Source of the DNA: an uncultured Collinsella sp. | Lineage (GTDB): Bacteria; Actinomycetota; Coriobacteriia; Coriobacteriales; Coriobacteriaceae | Assembly: GCA_900542555.1 (NCBI GenBank) | Contig: UQNU01000007.1 | Location: 1 to 52,425 of the forward strand | Direction: 5' to 3' | DNA: 52,425 bases | In this document: positions 16,441 to 25,241 of the stretch, one piece after another | How positions within the stretch are numbered: the stretch's first letter is position 1 | Layout of the letters: each line of letters starts with the position of its first letter | Notes under the pieces: model-generated | What the model saw: only the letters and a program-made list of their open reading frames with translations | Told to the model about the DNA's origin: nothing | The model's database searches: none | Translations under genes and position numbers: made by a program

Positions 16441-17889
16441 TTATGCCTCGACGGATTCAACGGCCTCAGAATCGCCGCTCTTGGACTTCAACGGCATCTT
16501 CTCCTGTCCTTCAAATCCAAAAATCATCGCCAACGCAAACGTCACGGCACCGCCAGCAAGACACCCGATGGTGCCAGGGATGATATCCTGAGCAAACATG
16601 AGCACGTTCATCCATGGGAAACCAACGCCAGTGAAGATATAGACGTTGGCATGAAGAAGGCTTACCAGCAGACCACCGACAGCACCACCAATCATGTTCC
16701 AGGCAAGAGCCTTCTTGTCGCGAAACAGGATGCCGTAGATGATGGGCTCACTCACGCGACCGAAGGCATAGGTGATGAACAAGTTCCAGCCCGTGGCTCG
16801 ACTCTCCTTGCCCTTAGCGCGCAGGCCATAGGCGAGCGCGATGGCAAGCGTGGTGTAGGCTACAACCGCGGTGCCGGGGTATAAGATGGCGTCGTAACCG
16901 TTCTGGAGCGCGGCGGGCAATATGGCGGTATAGATCGGCACGTGCATGCCGGTGGCGATGATCAGATTCCAGAATGCGCCGATAACCGCGGTCGCAGCGG
17001 GACCGGCAACAGAGGCGAGCCAAATGATGAAATCGGCCACAAGGCCCATGACAAATTGGACGGCAGGGCCGCAGAGGCACAGCGCGACCGGCAACATCAC
17101 GAGCACCGTACCCACGGGTACGATCAGAATGCGCAACATATCAGGCGAGATCTTCTTAAAGAAGCGCTCAACATAGGACTGGGCCCAGGTGATCAAGATG
17201 ACCGGAAGAACAGCCTGGGTGTAGTTGACGAGCTGCATGGGGATGCCGAAGACGCTGAAAGGCTTTCCGTCCTCAACAATAGCGAGCATGTCGGGATAAA
17301 TCATCACAACAGCGATGAGCAGTGCCAGCACAGGACTCGTTTTGAACTTCTTAGCCGAGCTATAGGCGGCAAACACCGGGAAGTAGTAATACGCCGCATC
17401 GCCCACCAGGGAAAGGATCCGATACAGGTCGCTCGTTTCGGACATAAAACCGGCGCCTTCGGGCCCAAACAGAATAACGAGCATCTTGAAGATACCGGCG
17501 ACACAAAAGATCGGAAGGATCGGGGTGATAGCGCCGCTCACGGCATCGAGCAGCTGATTGAAGAGGTGCTTGGGCGCCAAGCGCTCCTTCCAGCTAAGCT
17601 GAGGGCCATCGAGTTCCTCGTCAATCGATACCGTGACCTCGAATCCGCCCTGCTTACAAACCTCGTCGTAGACCTTGTCGACCGTGGGCCCGACCACCAG
17701 CTGCACCTGCCCTCCGGCGTGCACGACGCTGATGATAGACGAGATGTCCTCAAGCTTCTCATCATTCGAGAGGCTTTCATCCTTGAGGTTGAAGCGCAGG
17801 CGCGTCATGCAATGCGTAACCGAAGCCACGTTTTCCGCCCCGCCCACAGTGGAGAGAATCTGCTCTGCCACCTTTTTGTAATTTGCCAT
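16441..17889 (-). CDS. PTS beta-glucoside transporter, EIIBC
   Basis: A 482-residue PTS permease of the glucose/beta-glucoside superfamily. EIIB comes first (residues 1-90) with the phosphorylated cysteine C27 in VTHCMTRLRF. EIIC follows with about ten membrane helices (AITPILPIFCVAGIFK at its start, GMHVPIYTAILP and RVSEPIIYGILF near the substrate site). There is no fused EIIA domain, so phosphate must come from an EIIA elsewhere. It imports and 6-phosphorylates a beta-glucoside for the GH1 downstream. ATG 17889 is chosen over 17892 and the longer frame for correct AAAGGAG spacing. licT is immediately upstream. Confidence 0.92.
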   Translation of the reverse strand: MANYKKVAEQILSTVGGAENVASVTHCMTRLRFNLKDESLSNDEKLEDISSIISVVHAGGQVQLVVGPTVDKVYDEVCKQGGFEVTVSIDEELDGPQLSWKERLAPKHLFNQLLDAVSGAITPILPIFCVAGIFKMLVILFGPEGAGFMSETSDLYRILSLVGDAAYYYFPVFAAYSSAKKFKTSPVLALLIAVVMIYPDMLAIVEDGKPFSVFGIPMQLVNYTQAVLPVILITWAQSYVERFFKKISPDMLRILIVPVGTVLVMLPVALCLCGPAVQFVMGLVADFIIWLASVAGPAATAVIGAFWNLIIATGMHVPIYTAILPAALQNGYDAILYPGTAVVAYTTLAIALAYGLRAKGKESRATGWNLFITYAFGRVSEPIIYGILFRDKKALAWNMIGGAVGGLLVSLLHANVYIFTGVGFPWMNVLMFAQDIIPGTIGCLAGGAVTFALAMIFGFEGQEKMPLKSKSGDSEAVESVEA

Positions 17890-17959
17890 CATTGGCTCCT
17901 TTGCACAATCTTGGCTTACTGTTCGAATCGGCAAAGGTCATGCCCCGAATGGCTACGGG

Positions 17960-18799
17960 TTACAATCCTTTTTTGGAGATGATCCGGTTGAGATGGATCA
18001 TCAGATAGAGTTCCTCCTCCTCGAAGAGCGTGGCGTCCCACGTTTCACGACAATAGGAACCGATATGCTTCACGCACTCTGCCAACTGCGGAAACTCCTC
18101 ACGAAAGTTCTTGTACATCTGCATGTTGGCGCTGTTCAGCGACTCGCCGGCTTGAATGCGCTTGAACAGGTACCGCAGATGCGTGGCATAGCGAGTGAAA
18201 TCGTAGGAATCGCGGTCAACGATGATGCGAAAATCACTCTCGACGATCTCAGTGACATCTTCTAGCATATCGTCAAACTGCTTGGTGGGTTTGCTCGCGG
18301 TCTCGATGGCCTGAACAACCCGCGCATTGACGAGATTCATCGCAATACTGGCAATCTCATCCTTGGGAAGCCGCTCTCCGAGCTCCTTCTCGAGTCGCAT
18401 GACGATAAACTGGGCAGCCTTGTATTCCTTCGGATACGTCTCCCGCACTTCATAGGCAAGAGGCATCGCGATGCGGACCCCCTTTTGGGCTCGCGCAACG
18501 GCAAACGACAGGTGATCAGCCATGAACAGCGTCGCATTGGTCGAGAGGTCGTAGGGCAGTTCGTTGGCAACGATGTCCATAACTTTCGCCGCAAACATCA
18601 CGATATCCGAGGGAAGATCCCTCATGACATCTTGTCCTTTAGGATCAATGTCGTAAAACGTATGCTCGATTTTAGAAAGAGGGAGCTCTCGAGGAAAATC
18701 TCCGCCGAAACCGACGCCCCTGCCCATGGCGATGACATCTCGCCCCTGTCCGTCACGGCAAAGAACCGCGTTGTTGTTAAGCTTTTTAATTGCAAGCAT
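17960..18799 (-). CDS. licT: BglG/LicT-family transcriptional antiterminator
   Basis: A 279-residue antiterminator, the standard length. The CAT RNA-binding domain spans residues 1-55 (LAIKKLNNNAVLCRDGQGRD, MGRGVGFGG). PRD1 (about 65-170) has a conserved histidine in FMADHLSFAVARAQKG. PRD2 (about 175-279) has histidines in RYATHLRYLFKR and YLMIHLNRI. PTS phosphorylation of these histidines controls RNA binding. It should bind the RAT sequences in its own leader (18863-18931) and prevent termination at 18827-18873, switching on licT, EIIBC and GH1 together. ATG 18799 has GAAAGGAGG upstream and fits the family start. Confidence 0.93.
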   Translation of the reverse strand: MLAIKKLNNNAVLCRDGQGRDVIAMGRGVGFGGDFPRELPLSKIEHTFYDIDPKGQDVMRDLPSDIVMFAAKVMDIVANELPYDLSTNATLFMADHLSFAVARAQKGVRIAMPLAYEVRETYPKEYKAAQFIVMRLEKELGERLPKDEIASIAMNLVNARVVQAIETASKPTKQFDDMLEDVTEIVESDFRIIVDRDSYDFTRYATHLRYLFKRIQAGESLNSANMQMYKNFREEFPQLAECVKHIGSYCRETWDATLFEEEELYLMIHLNRIISKKGL

Positions 18800-18826
18800 G
18801 GTGAACCTCCTTTCAAGAACACTCAC

Positions 18827-18873
18827 AGAAAAAGGCATGATAGCCAATAGCAGTGCTATTGCGGTCATGCCTT
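18827..18873 (-). terminator. Antiterminator-controlled leader terminator
   Basis: On the minus strand AAGGCATGA pairs with TCATGCCTT, with an inner AATAGC/GCTATT stem, followed by TTTTTCTG. It lies between the RAT sequences and the licT start, the arrangement expected of BglG-family control. Confidence 0.85.
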
Positions 18874-18931
18874 ACGTAACAATCCGTGTTGTATTGCTCT
18901 TGGGCATGCCTCCACACAGGAGTAACAATCC
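18863..18931 (-). promoter_or_regulatory. Two ribonucleic antiterminator (RAT) sequences
   Basis: Read on the minus strand, RAT 1 (18903-18931) begins GGATTGTTACTCCTGTGTGG and ends AGGCATGCC, matching the BglG/LicT target consensus (GGATTGTTACT...GGC...). RAT 2 (18863-18885) begins GGATTGTTACGTAAGGCATG and overlaps the 5' arm of the terminator, as expected for mutually exclusive folding. A -10 TATAAT lies just upstream at 18946-18951. Confidence 0.85.
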
Positions 18932-18945
18932 AAGATGCAGAATGC

Positions 18946-18951
18946 ATTATA
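18946..18951 (-). promoter_or_regulatory. -10 element of licT operon
   Basis: A consensus TATAAT on the minus strand, 15 bases before the first RAT, so the transcript would begin almost at the RAT. No good -35 hexamer is visible 16-18 bases upstream. Confidence 0.55.
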
Positions 18952-19048
18952 GCGCTCTCCCCGCCCCGGGGACCATCGGGCTGGCGAACGGTAGATGTCG
19001 GCCCGCCAGCGGCCACATCGAGCAGATGGGCGTGCTTCGATCCCGAGC

Positions 19049-20023
19049 CTAGCCTAGGATGCGGGCCATGCGCGCCTTGAACTCGGACAGGAAGCGCGGG
19101 ACATCCACGGTCAGCGCCACAAGCGCACTCTTGTCCGGATCGGACAGGCGGTGCTCATCGCAAATGGTGCGACCGCGATACTCGCCCAGCAGATCAACAC
19201 GCAGATTGCAGCCGAGTGCACCTACGAGCGTGGGGTCGATCGCCACGGCAACGGCCAACGGATCGTGCAGCGCACAACCACCCAGGTAGGGTGCGTTCAT
19301 CTCGTACGAGCCAATGTAGTGCTCGACCATGCTAGCAAATGCGCAGCCCGCCATGGTGCCCGAGCCCGTCCAACCGGCAATGTCGCGGCGCGTGAGCACC
19401 ACGCGATGCGTCACGTCCAGGCCCACCATGGTGAGCTTGCGGCCCGAGCGCAGCACGGCATCGGCCGCCTCGGGATCGCTTGCCATGTTGGCCTCGGCAC
19501 CCGCACTCACGTTACCGGGCACGGTCAGGGCACCGCCCATTACCACCACGCGGCCGATAGACATCACCGCCGCCGCATCGCGCTCCAGGGCAAGCGCCAG
19601 GTTGGAGAGCGGGCCGGTCGCTACGTAGACCAGATCGGGACCATAGGTGCGCGCGGCATCGATCAGATAATCGACCGCAGCGTTGCCATCAGCCGATGTC
19701 GCCCCCACCGGCTCGTAGGGCGACGCGGGCACGCTCGCGCCGCCGATGCCGTTCTTACCGTGAATGAGCGCGGTGGACGCCGGCGGCGTATAAGGCTCAG
19801 TCGCCTGCAGAGGACGGTCGGCACCCAGGTACACCGGCACCTCGGGACGGCCCAACAGGTCGAGCACCGCCAGGCAGTTATGCGCCGACTGGTCGACGCG
19901 CACGTTGCCAAAGCACGTGGTGATGCCGACGAGCTCCACCTCGGGGCTCGCGATGGCATAGGCAAGCGCCATCGCATCATCCACACCCATATCCAGATCA
20001 AGGATCAGCTTCTTGATTGCCAT
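19049..20023 (-). CDS. Inosine/uridine-preferring nucleoside hydrolase
   Basis: A 324-residue nucleoside hydrolase that cleaves N-glycosidic bonds of ribonucleosides to give base and ribose. The calcium-binding aspartate cluster is at the N-terminus (LILDLDMGVDDAMALAYA). VYVATGPLSNLALAL, VVVMGGAL and the C-terminal metal/substrate Asp of CALHDPLAVAVAIDP are characteristic. The usual DTDxGxDDA appears as DLDMGVDDA, so the second position is Leu instead of Thr. It is encoded four bases after ribokinase; together they would turn nucleosides into free base and ribose-5-phosphate. The preferred base cannot be told from sequence. Confidence 0.92.
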   Translation of the reverse strand: MAIKKLILDLDMGVDDAMALAYAIASPEVELVGITTCFGNVRVDQSAHNCLAVLDLLGRPEVPVYLGADRPLQATEPYTPPASTALIHGKNGIGGASVPASPYEPVGATSADGNAAVDYLIDAARTYGPDLVYVATGPLSNLALALERDAAAVMSIGRVVVMGGALTVPGNVSAGAEANMASDPEAADAVLRSGRKLTMVGLDVTHRVVLTRRDIAGWTGSGTMAGCAFASMVEHYIGSYEMNAPYLGGCALHDPLAVAVAIDPTLVGALGCNLRVDLLGEYRGRTICDEHRLSDPDKSALVALTVDVPRFLSEFKARMARILG

Positions 20024-20027
20024 TGTT

Positions 20028-21023
20028 CTACTCCGCTTCTCCGTCTTGTACCAAATCGTCTAAATCAAACACGCGATCAACTTCGGCGCGCGTGGGAATC
20101 GACTGCTGTGCGCCCAGGCGCGACACCGTCACCGCCGAGGCGCGTGCACCCGCCGTCATGCACTCAAAGAGCGGCAGGCCCTCCAGACGAGCCGCGGCAA
20201 GCGCACCGATAAATGTATCGCCCGCGGCCGTCGTATCGACCAACGTGCTCGAGAGCGCCGGCATGCGCAGCGGCTCGCCGTCATCGCCGAGCGTAACCGA
20301 CCCGGCGCCGCCCAACGTGATGACCGCAGCTCCGGCACCCTTGGCGAGCAGGGCATTGAGCGCCGCGACGCAGCTCGCATCATCCGCGGGCAAGATGCCC
20401 GTCAGCACCTGGCACTCAGTCTCGTTGGGACAGACCAGGTCGACCGCAGGCCAGGCCTCCGCAGGCAACTCGCAGGCAGGAGCTGGATTAAAGACCGTAT
20501 AGAACCCCAGCTCGTGAGCGCAAACGAGCGCCTCGGCCGTCGCTGCAAGGTCACATTCGCCCTGGGCGATAAAGACGCTTCCGACAGCCGGGGCAATATC
20601 GCTGGCGTCTCCGTCGAGCTTATCGGCTACCAGACGCCTCAGCGCGCGGGCAACATCCTCGCCCGCGAGCGCATGGTTGGCGCCCGGCGACAGCACGATG
20701 CGGTTGTCGCCCTCGCAGCGAATGATGGTCGCCGTTCCCGTCTCCACGTCATCGCGACGCGCTACAAAGACACAGTCCACGCCGGCGTCTTGGAGCCCCG
20801 CCACGAGCGACGTGCCAAATGCGTCGCAGCCGACCGCGCCGATCATATGCGTGTGCGCGCCCATGCGCGCAGCAGCTACGGCCTGGTTGGCGCCTTTGCC
20901 GCCGGCGTTGGTGATAAACCCGCTGCCGCCAACGGTCTCGCCCGCACGCGGCATGCGCTCGCACGCCACCGAAAGGTCCATGTTCATGCTGCCGAACACC
21001 GCAACGATGCCGCTATCTGCCAT
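20028..21023 (-). CDS. rbsK: Ribokinase (PfkB family)
   Basis: A 331-residue PfkB-family kinase that phosphorylates ribose to ribose-5-phosphate. Signature 1 is near the N-terminus (GGKGANQAVAAARMG, residues about 41-55). The catalytic aspartate lies in the C-terminal signature VDTTAAGDTFIGAL. The NMDL motif near residue 14 and the GGKGANQ ribose-binding loop favour ribokinase over fructokinase. The ribosome site AGGAGG precedes ATG 21023. The gene is co-transcribed with the nucleoside hydrolase, fitting a nucleoside-salvage role. No ribose ABC transporter is in the window. Confidence 0.93.
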   Translation of the reverse strand: MADSGIVAVFGSMNMDLSVACERMPRAGETVGGSGFITNAGGKGANQAVAAARMGAHTHMIGAVGCDAFGTSLVAGLQDAGVDCVFVARRDDVETGTATIIRCEGDNRIVLSPGANHALAGEDVARALRRLVADKLDGDASDIAPAVGSVFIAQGECDLAATAEALVCAHELGFYTVFNPAPACELPAEAWPAVDLVCPNETECQVLTGILPADDASCVAALNALLAKGAGAAVITLGGAGSVTLGDDGEPLRMPALSSTLVDTTAAGDTFIGALAAARLEGLPLFECMTAGARASAVTVSRLGAQQSIPTRAEVDRVFDLDDLVQDGEAE

Positions 21024-21209
21024 GGAAACCTCCTCGTCCGCGGGCTCTGCACCCGCCTTTGGCCGTCAATCGTGCGCTCTCGCGCCTCTATAACTTTAGT
21101 TCACTTTGATGTGGACGCGCGCTTGAGCTTGCGCCGGCAGCAAGCATTCACAGGAGCAGGCGGTTACAATGAAGACGTGCTGATTATTCTCGTCATTGGA
21201 TGATGTTTT

Positions 21210-23426
21210 ATGGAACAATTCCCGCGATCGAGTTCGCGCAGCTCACGCCACGCGAGCGATCAACAAGCGCCGCACGAACGTTCGCGCGCTAACCGACAAA
21301 CCACCGAGCCGAGCCGCGCCGCAGGCTCTCATCGCGCGCCCGCCAACAAGGGTGCCCACACCAACAGCGCCGCAAATGAACAGGCGCCCACGCGCCCCAA
21401 ATCTCGCTATATCCCCGCCCTCGACGGCCTGCGCACGCTCGCCGTCGTCGCGGTGGTGCTCTATCACCTCAACCTCACGTGGGCTCAGGGCGGCCTGCTC
21501 GGCGTCACGATCTTCTTTGTGCTTTCGGGCTATCTGATCACGCGCTTGCTTCTCAACGAAGTCGCTAAGACCGGCCGCATCAACCTCAAGAGCTTCTGGA
21601 TCCGCCGTATCCGCCGCCTGTTCCCCACCGTGGTGACCGTCGTAGTGGTGACCTGCGCGCTGTGCACCAGCTTTAACCATGTGATGCTCACCAAGATGCG
21701 CCCCGACATCCTGCCGTCGCTGCTGTCCTTTAATAACTGGTGGCAGATTGCCCAAAACGTCTCGTACTTCAATGCTCTGGGCGACCCCTCGCCGCTCACG
21801 CACTTTTGGTCGCTTGCCATCGAGGAACAGTTCTACCTGATTTGGCCGCCACTGCTGTTTGCCATGGTATCCATGCATGTGAGCAAGCCCAACACGCGCC
21901 GCGTGGTTCTGGGCCTTGCCGCGGTATCTGCCCTCGCCATGATGGTGCTTTACAACCCCGCCGCCGACCCCAGCCGCGTGTACTACGGCACCGACACCCG
22001 CGTGTTCTCGCTGCTGCTGGGTGCCTGGATGGCCTTTATCCCCGATCGCGACCTGGCGCCGGTGCGTCTCGCTCATCGTTTGGGGCTCGATCGCCTGGCA
22101 GGCGCCGCCAAGCACGGCAAGAACGCCGAGGACAAGCCTAGCAAGAAGGTCGACGAATCAGCCGATACCGCCCCGGCACAGCCGAGCGCCCTCGTGCGCT
22201 TTTGGTCCTCGCCTGCATCCATCGATGTGTTGGGTGTCGTGGGGCTGGCTGGCCTTGCCGCCATGGTCGCGCTCACCAACGGCTACACCGCGTTCCAGTA
22301 TCGCGGCGGCACGCTGTTATGCTCCATCCTCACGCTCATGGTCATCGCGGCCTGCGTGCAGCCCCAGGGAATGGTTGCCCGTGCGCTGTCCGCCGAGCCG
22401 CTCGTGTGGGTTGGCAAGCGCTCGTACAGCATCTACCTGTGGCACTATCCGCTGCTGTTGCTCATGAACCCGGTCGCCAACATCAACGATACGCCCTGGT
22501 GGCAGTACATTTTGCAGGTACTTGTGGTAGTCGCCGTAGCCGAGTGCTCTTATCGCTTTATCGAAACGCCGTTTAGGAAGGGCGCCTTCGGCCGCACCGT
22601 CACCGAATTCCGCAATGAAACCACCACACCCGCCAACTGGGCACGCGCGCACGTCCCTGTCTGCGCAGCCTGCGCTATCGTGTTGGTCGTCGCACTGGGC
22701 GGTCTGATCTTTGTGCCCGAGACGTCTGCGCTGAGCGGCGAGGGCGCCGAAGTTCTGAACAAGGAAGCCAAAAACACCGCGCCCACCGACCAGCAAGCGG
22801 CCGACGACACCGACAAGGACAACGACGGCTTCCCCGATGGCTCCTACGACCTGTTGATGATCGGCGACTCCGTGTCGCTGCGCGCCGTTGATTCCTTTGA
22901 CGGCGTGTTCCCGCACAGCCATATCGATGCCGAAAAGGGCCGCCAGTTTGATGCGGGCCGCGCGACATTTGAGGGCTATATCCAGCAGAACCTTGCCGGC
23001 AAGATCGTGGTCTTTGCCCTGGGCACCAACGGTTTGGTAACGGACGCCCAGGTCGATGCGATCATGGCCGACGCCGGCGAGCAGCGTATTGTCGTGTTTG
23101 TAAACACGCGTAGCCCGCAGCCGTGGGTCGGGTCCACGAACCAGGCCATCGCCAACGCCGCCACGCGCTACAAGAATGTACGCGTTATCGACTGGTACGG
23201 GCACAGCGCCAACCGCAACGACCTGTTCGACGGCGACGGCACGCACCTGTCGACTACCGGCGTGACCGAGTACCTCAACCTGATCCACGATGCGGTCAAG
23301 AAAGACCTGCCCGTGCACCCCGAGGACCACGTCAACGATCCGCAGCCGGCAGCCGTCAAGTCCGCCGCCGACGCACTCGTCAATGCCCTCGCCTACAAGC
23401 CGCACAAGCTGGGCACCGACAAGTAA
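21210..23426 (+). CDS. OafA/YrhL-type acyltransferase with SGNH domain
   Basis: A 738-residue membrane O-acyltransferase. A charged Arg/Ser/Thr-rich cytoplasmic tail (1-65) is followed by an acyltransferase-3 domain with about ten or eleven helices (70-510), including the catalytic histidine in LDGLRTLAVVAVVLYHL, FVLSGYLITRLLL and FWSLAIEEQFYLIWP. A low-complexity linker follows (about 530-545, DDTDKDNDGFPDGS, like a calcium-binding thrombospondin-3 repeat). The C-terminal extracytoplasmic SGNH hydrolase/transferase has Ser in LLMIGDSVSLRA and Asp/His in DGDGTHLS. Such proteins acetylate peptidoglycan, teichoic or other surface polysaccharides. It is divergent from rbsK. The start has only a weak ribosome site, GGATGATG. 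Confidence 0.9.
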   Translation: MEQFPRSSSRSSRHASDQQAPHERSRANRQTTEPSRAAGSHRAPANKGAHTNSAANEQAPTRPKSRYIPALDGLRTLAVVAVVLYHLNLTWAQGGLLGVTIFFVLSGYLITRLLLNEVAKTGRINLKSFWIRRIRRLFPTVVTVVVVTCALCTSFNHVMLTKMRPDILPSLLSFNNWWQIAQNVSYFNALGDPSPLTHFWSLAIEEQFYLIWPPLLFAMVSMHVSKPNTRRVVLGLAAVSALAMMVLYNPAADPSRVYYGTDTRVFSLLLGAWMAFIPDRDLAPVRLAHRLGLDRLAGAAKHGKNAEDKPSKKVDESADTAPAQPSALVRFWSSPASIDVLGVVGLAGLAAMVALTNGYTAFQYRGGTLLCSILTLMVIAACVQPQGMVARALSAEPLVWVGKRSYSIYLWHYPLLLLMNPVANINDTPWWQYILQVLVVVAVAECSYRFIETPFRKGAFGRTVTEFRNETTTPANWARAHVPVCAACAIVLVVALGGLIFVPETSALSGEGAEVLNKEAKNTAPTDQQAADDTDKDNDGFPDGSYDLLMIGDSVSLRAVDSFDGVFPHSHIDAEKGRQFDAGRATFEGYIQQNLAGKIVVFALGTNGLVTDAQVDAIMADAGEQRIVVFVNTRSPQPWVGSTNQAIANAATRYKNVRVIDWYGHSANRNDLFDGDGTHLSTTGVTEYLNLIHDAVKKDLPVHPEDHVNDPQPAAVKSAADALVNALAYKPHKLGTDK

Positions 23427-23449
23427 CGCGCAGCAAAATCTGTTTACAC

Positions 23450-23487
23450 CCGCAGGGGGCGTCGGCCGTGGCCGACGCCCCCTGCGG
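23450..23487 (+). terminator. 18-bp perfect hairpin after the acyltransferase
   Basis: CCGCAGGGGGCGTCGGCC and GGCCGACGCCCCCTGCGG pair perfectly around a 2-base loop, 23 bases after the acyltransferase stop. No T tract follows; it resembles the hairpin at 1196-1230. Confidence 0.7.
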
Positions 23488-23659
23488 CAGTTAGGGGCGC
23501 TCCTTAACTACCGGCACCTGGAGGCACTCCTGGCGCGGCCAATGAAGACCTCTGCGGATGAATTCCAAGCCGCTCCGCCGCTCCAGACATCGTTTCCGCG
23601 CCTCGCGCCTGCCCCAAACAATCAAAACAAGCCCTTTTCGCCGCAACCTCAAAGGTCTG

Positions 23660-23887
23660 TGGGCAAAAAAGGCCAAATATGAGTACTGTTACCATTTTAG
23701 TAGCAGGCAAAACCACCCAAAATGACGTCCGAGCGACCCCTACAACCCCCTAAAGCAGCCAACCTGACTGGTTTAAGGCGTATTGAAGCCAATTTTAATG
23801 AACATACTATAGGCTATGTTCATTATCTATTTGGATGTAAATGCTATTCACTTAGCAACAGTACTCATATTTGGCATTTTTTGCCCA
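23660..23887. repeat. MITE-like element with 31-bp inverted ends
   Basis: Left end 23660-23690 starts TGGGCAAAAAAGGCCAAA; right end 23857-23887 is its inverted copy with one mismatch (30 of 31). Inside lies a 10-bp palindrome AATGAACATA/TATGTTCATT (23797-23824). No coding capacity and no clear target-site duplication were seen. Confidence 0.75.
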
Positions 23888-23915
23888 CCGCCATATAATT
23901 AACACCCTATAGCAG

Positions 23916-23952
23916 ACGAAAAACAGGCCGCAGCCCATCGCTGCGGCCTGTT
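23916..23952 (-). terminator. Intrinsic terminator of the NRAMP-type gene
   Basis: On the minus strand AACAGGCCGCAGC/GCTGCGGCCTGTT (13 bp, 5-base loop) is followed by TTTTCGTC, about 18 bases after the gene's stop. Confidence 0.9.
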
Positions 23953-23970
23953 CGGAAGCAAAAGTGGGCG

Positions 23971-25233
23971 CTACGCGCTGTAGCCCATCGCTTGCAGCAC
24001 AAACATGACGACCGTCAGCACCGTAATCACACCGATAGTCGCCCAAGTGAGCACGTTCCATACGCGGCCGTTGCGGTTGGCGCCCATAATGTGGCGATCC
24101 GCCGCGATAACCACCTGGAATACCAAGACTACGGGCAGCAGTACGCCGTTGATGACCTGCGAGGTCATCATAATCTGGAACAAATCGACGCCAGGCATGA
24201 GCACCAACACGGCAGAGATGCCAATGATAGCCGTAATGATGCCGCGGTAAACCGGGGCCTCGTCCCAGCTGCGATCGGCGCCGCGCTCCCAGCCAAATGC
24301 CTCGCAGATGGCACTCGACGTAACGCCCGGCAGCACGCAGGCAGCCAAAAAGCTCGCTGCGACCAGGCCCGAGGCAAACAGCACCGTGGACCACTGGCCC
24401 GCGATGGGCTCCAGCGCGCGGGCGGCATCGGCGGCATCGCTAATCTGAATACCCGCCGGGAACAGCACCGTACCGGTCGTGATGATAATGAAGCCCGCAA
24501 TGATATCAGCAGCGATCGAACCGCTCACGGTGTCAATACGCTGCAGCACGATGTCGTCTTCGCCCGCATTCTTATCGACCACGTTGTTCTGAGCCAAGAA
24601 GATCATCCACGGTGCGATGGTGGTACCGATCGTTGCGACCACGAGCGACACGTAGCTGGGATCGTTCTGAATATTGGGGACGACCAAGTCGACCGCGACC
24701 TCGCCCCAGTTGGGGCCGGCCATAAACGCGGCGACGATGTAGGTCACGAACACGCAGCTTACCAGCAGCAAAATCTTCTCGATGCGCTGGAAACTGCCCG
24801 ACATGGTAAGCATCCACACCAGCAGCGCCACGAGCGGCACCGAGATGCTCGCCGGAACGCCAAACAGAGCAAGGCCACTCGCGATACCCGCGAACTCCGA
24901 GATGGTCACCGCCGTGTTGGCGATCAACAGCGCCGCCATGGCCAGCACGCTCTTGCGCACGCCAAAGCGCTCGCGGATGAGCGAGGCCAGGCCCTTACCC
25001 GTGACGCATCCGCAGCGCGCCGCGGTCTCCTGCGTCACGATAAGCAGCACGGTCATGACGGGAAGCATCCAGAGCATCTTATAGCCATAGCTGGCGCCCG
25101 CGCTGGAATACGTGGCGATGCCGCCGGCGTCATTGCCCGAAAGCGCCGCCAGAAGACCGGGGCCCATGGCGCCAAAGATGGCCGCGATGGTCAGCTTTTG
25201 CTTGGTGCTCGGCTTTTGCTTCGTATTTTGCAC
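23971..25233 (-). CDS. NRAMP-related divalent metal transporter, probably Mg2+
   Basis: A 420-residue SLC11/NRAMP-fold protein with about eleven membrane helices. In classical Mn/Fe NRAMPs helix 1 carries DPGN and helix 6 MPH. Here helix 1 reads SGNDAGG (D35 kept, Pro to Ala36, Asn to Gly38) and helix 6 reads TIAPWM (Met to Ala207, His to Trp209). Loss of the soft methionine ligand and the Asn-to-Gly change are, as I recall, hallmarks of the NRAMP-related magnesium transporters first characterised from Eggerthella lenta, another coriobacterium. The neighbouring MgtE-like gene supports Mg2+. The GTG start at 25233 is chosen because GGTAGGTGG precedes it and it lies eight bases past the upstream stop. 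Confidence 0.85.
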   Translation of the reverse strand: MQNTKQKPSTKQKLTIAAIFGAMGPGLLAALSGNDAGGIATYSSAGASYGYKMLWMLPVMTVLLIVTQETAARCGCVTGKGLASLIRERFGVRKSVLAMAALLIANTAVTISEFAGIASGLALFGVPASISVPLVALLVWMLTMSGSFQRIEKILLLVSCVFVTYIVAAFMAGPNWGEVAVDLVVPNIQNDPSYVSLVVATIGTTIAPWMIFLAQNNVVDKNAGEDDIVLQRIDTVSGSIAADIIAGFIIITTGTVLFPAGIQISDAADAARALEPIAGQWSTVLFASGLVAASFLAACVLPGVTSSAICEAFGWERGADRSWDEAPVYRGIITAIIGISAVLVLMPGVDLFQIMMTSQVINGVLLPVVLVFQVVIAADRHIMGANRNGRVWNVLTWATIGVITVLTVVMFVLQAMGYSA

Positions 25234-25241
25234 GCGACCAC

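Larger units (their letters stand above)
23488..23970. other. Intergenic region with a 228-bp MITE-like element
   Basis: No credible gene is seen in this gap of about 480 bases. It is more AT-rich than the flanks. It contains the inverted-repeat element at 23660-23887 and, on the right, the terminator of the NRAMP-type gene (23916-23952). Confidence 0.7.
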
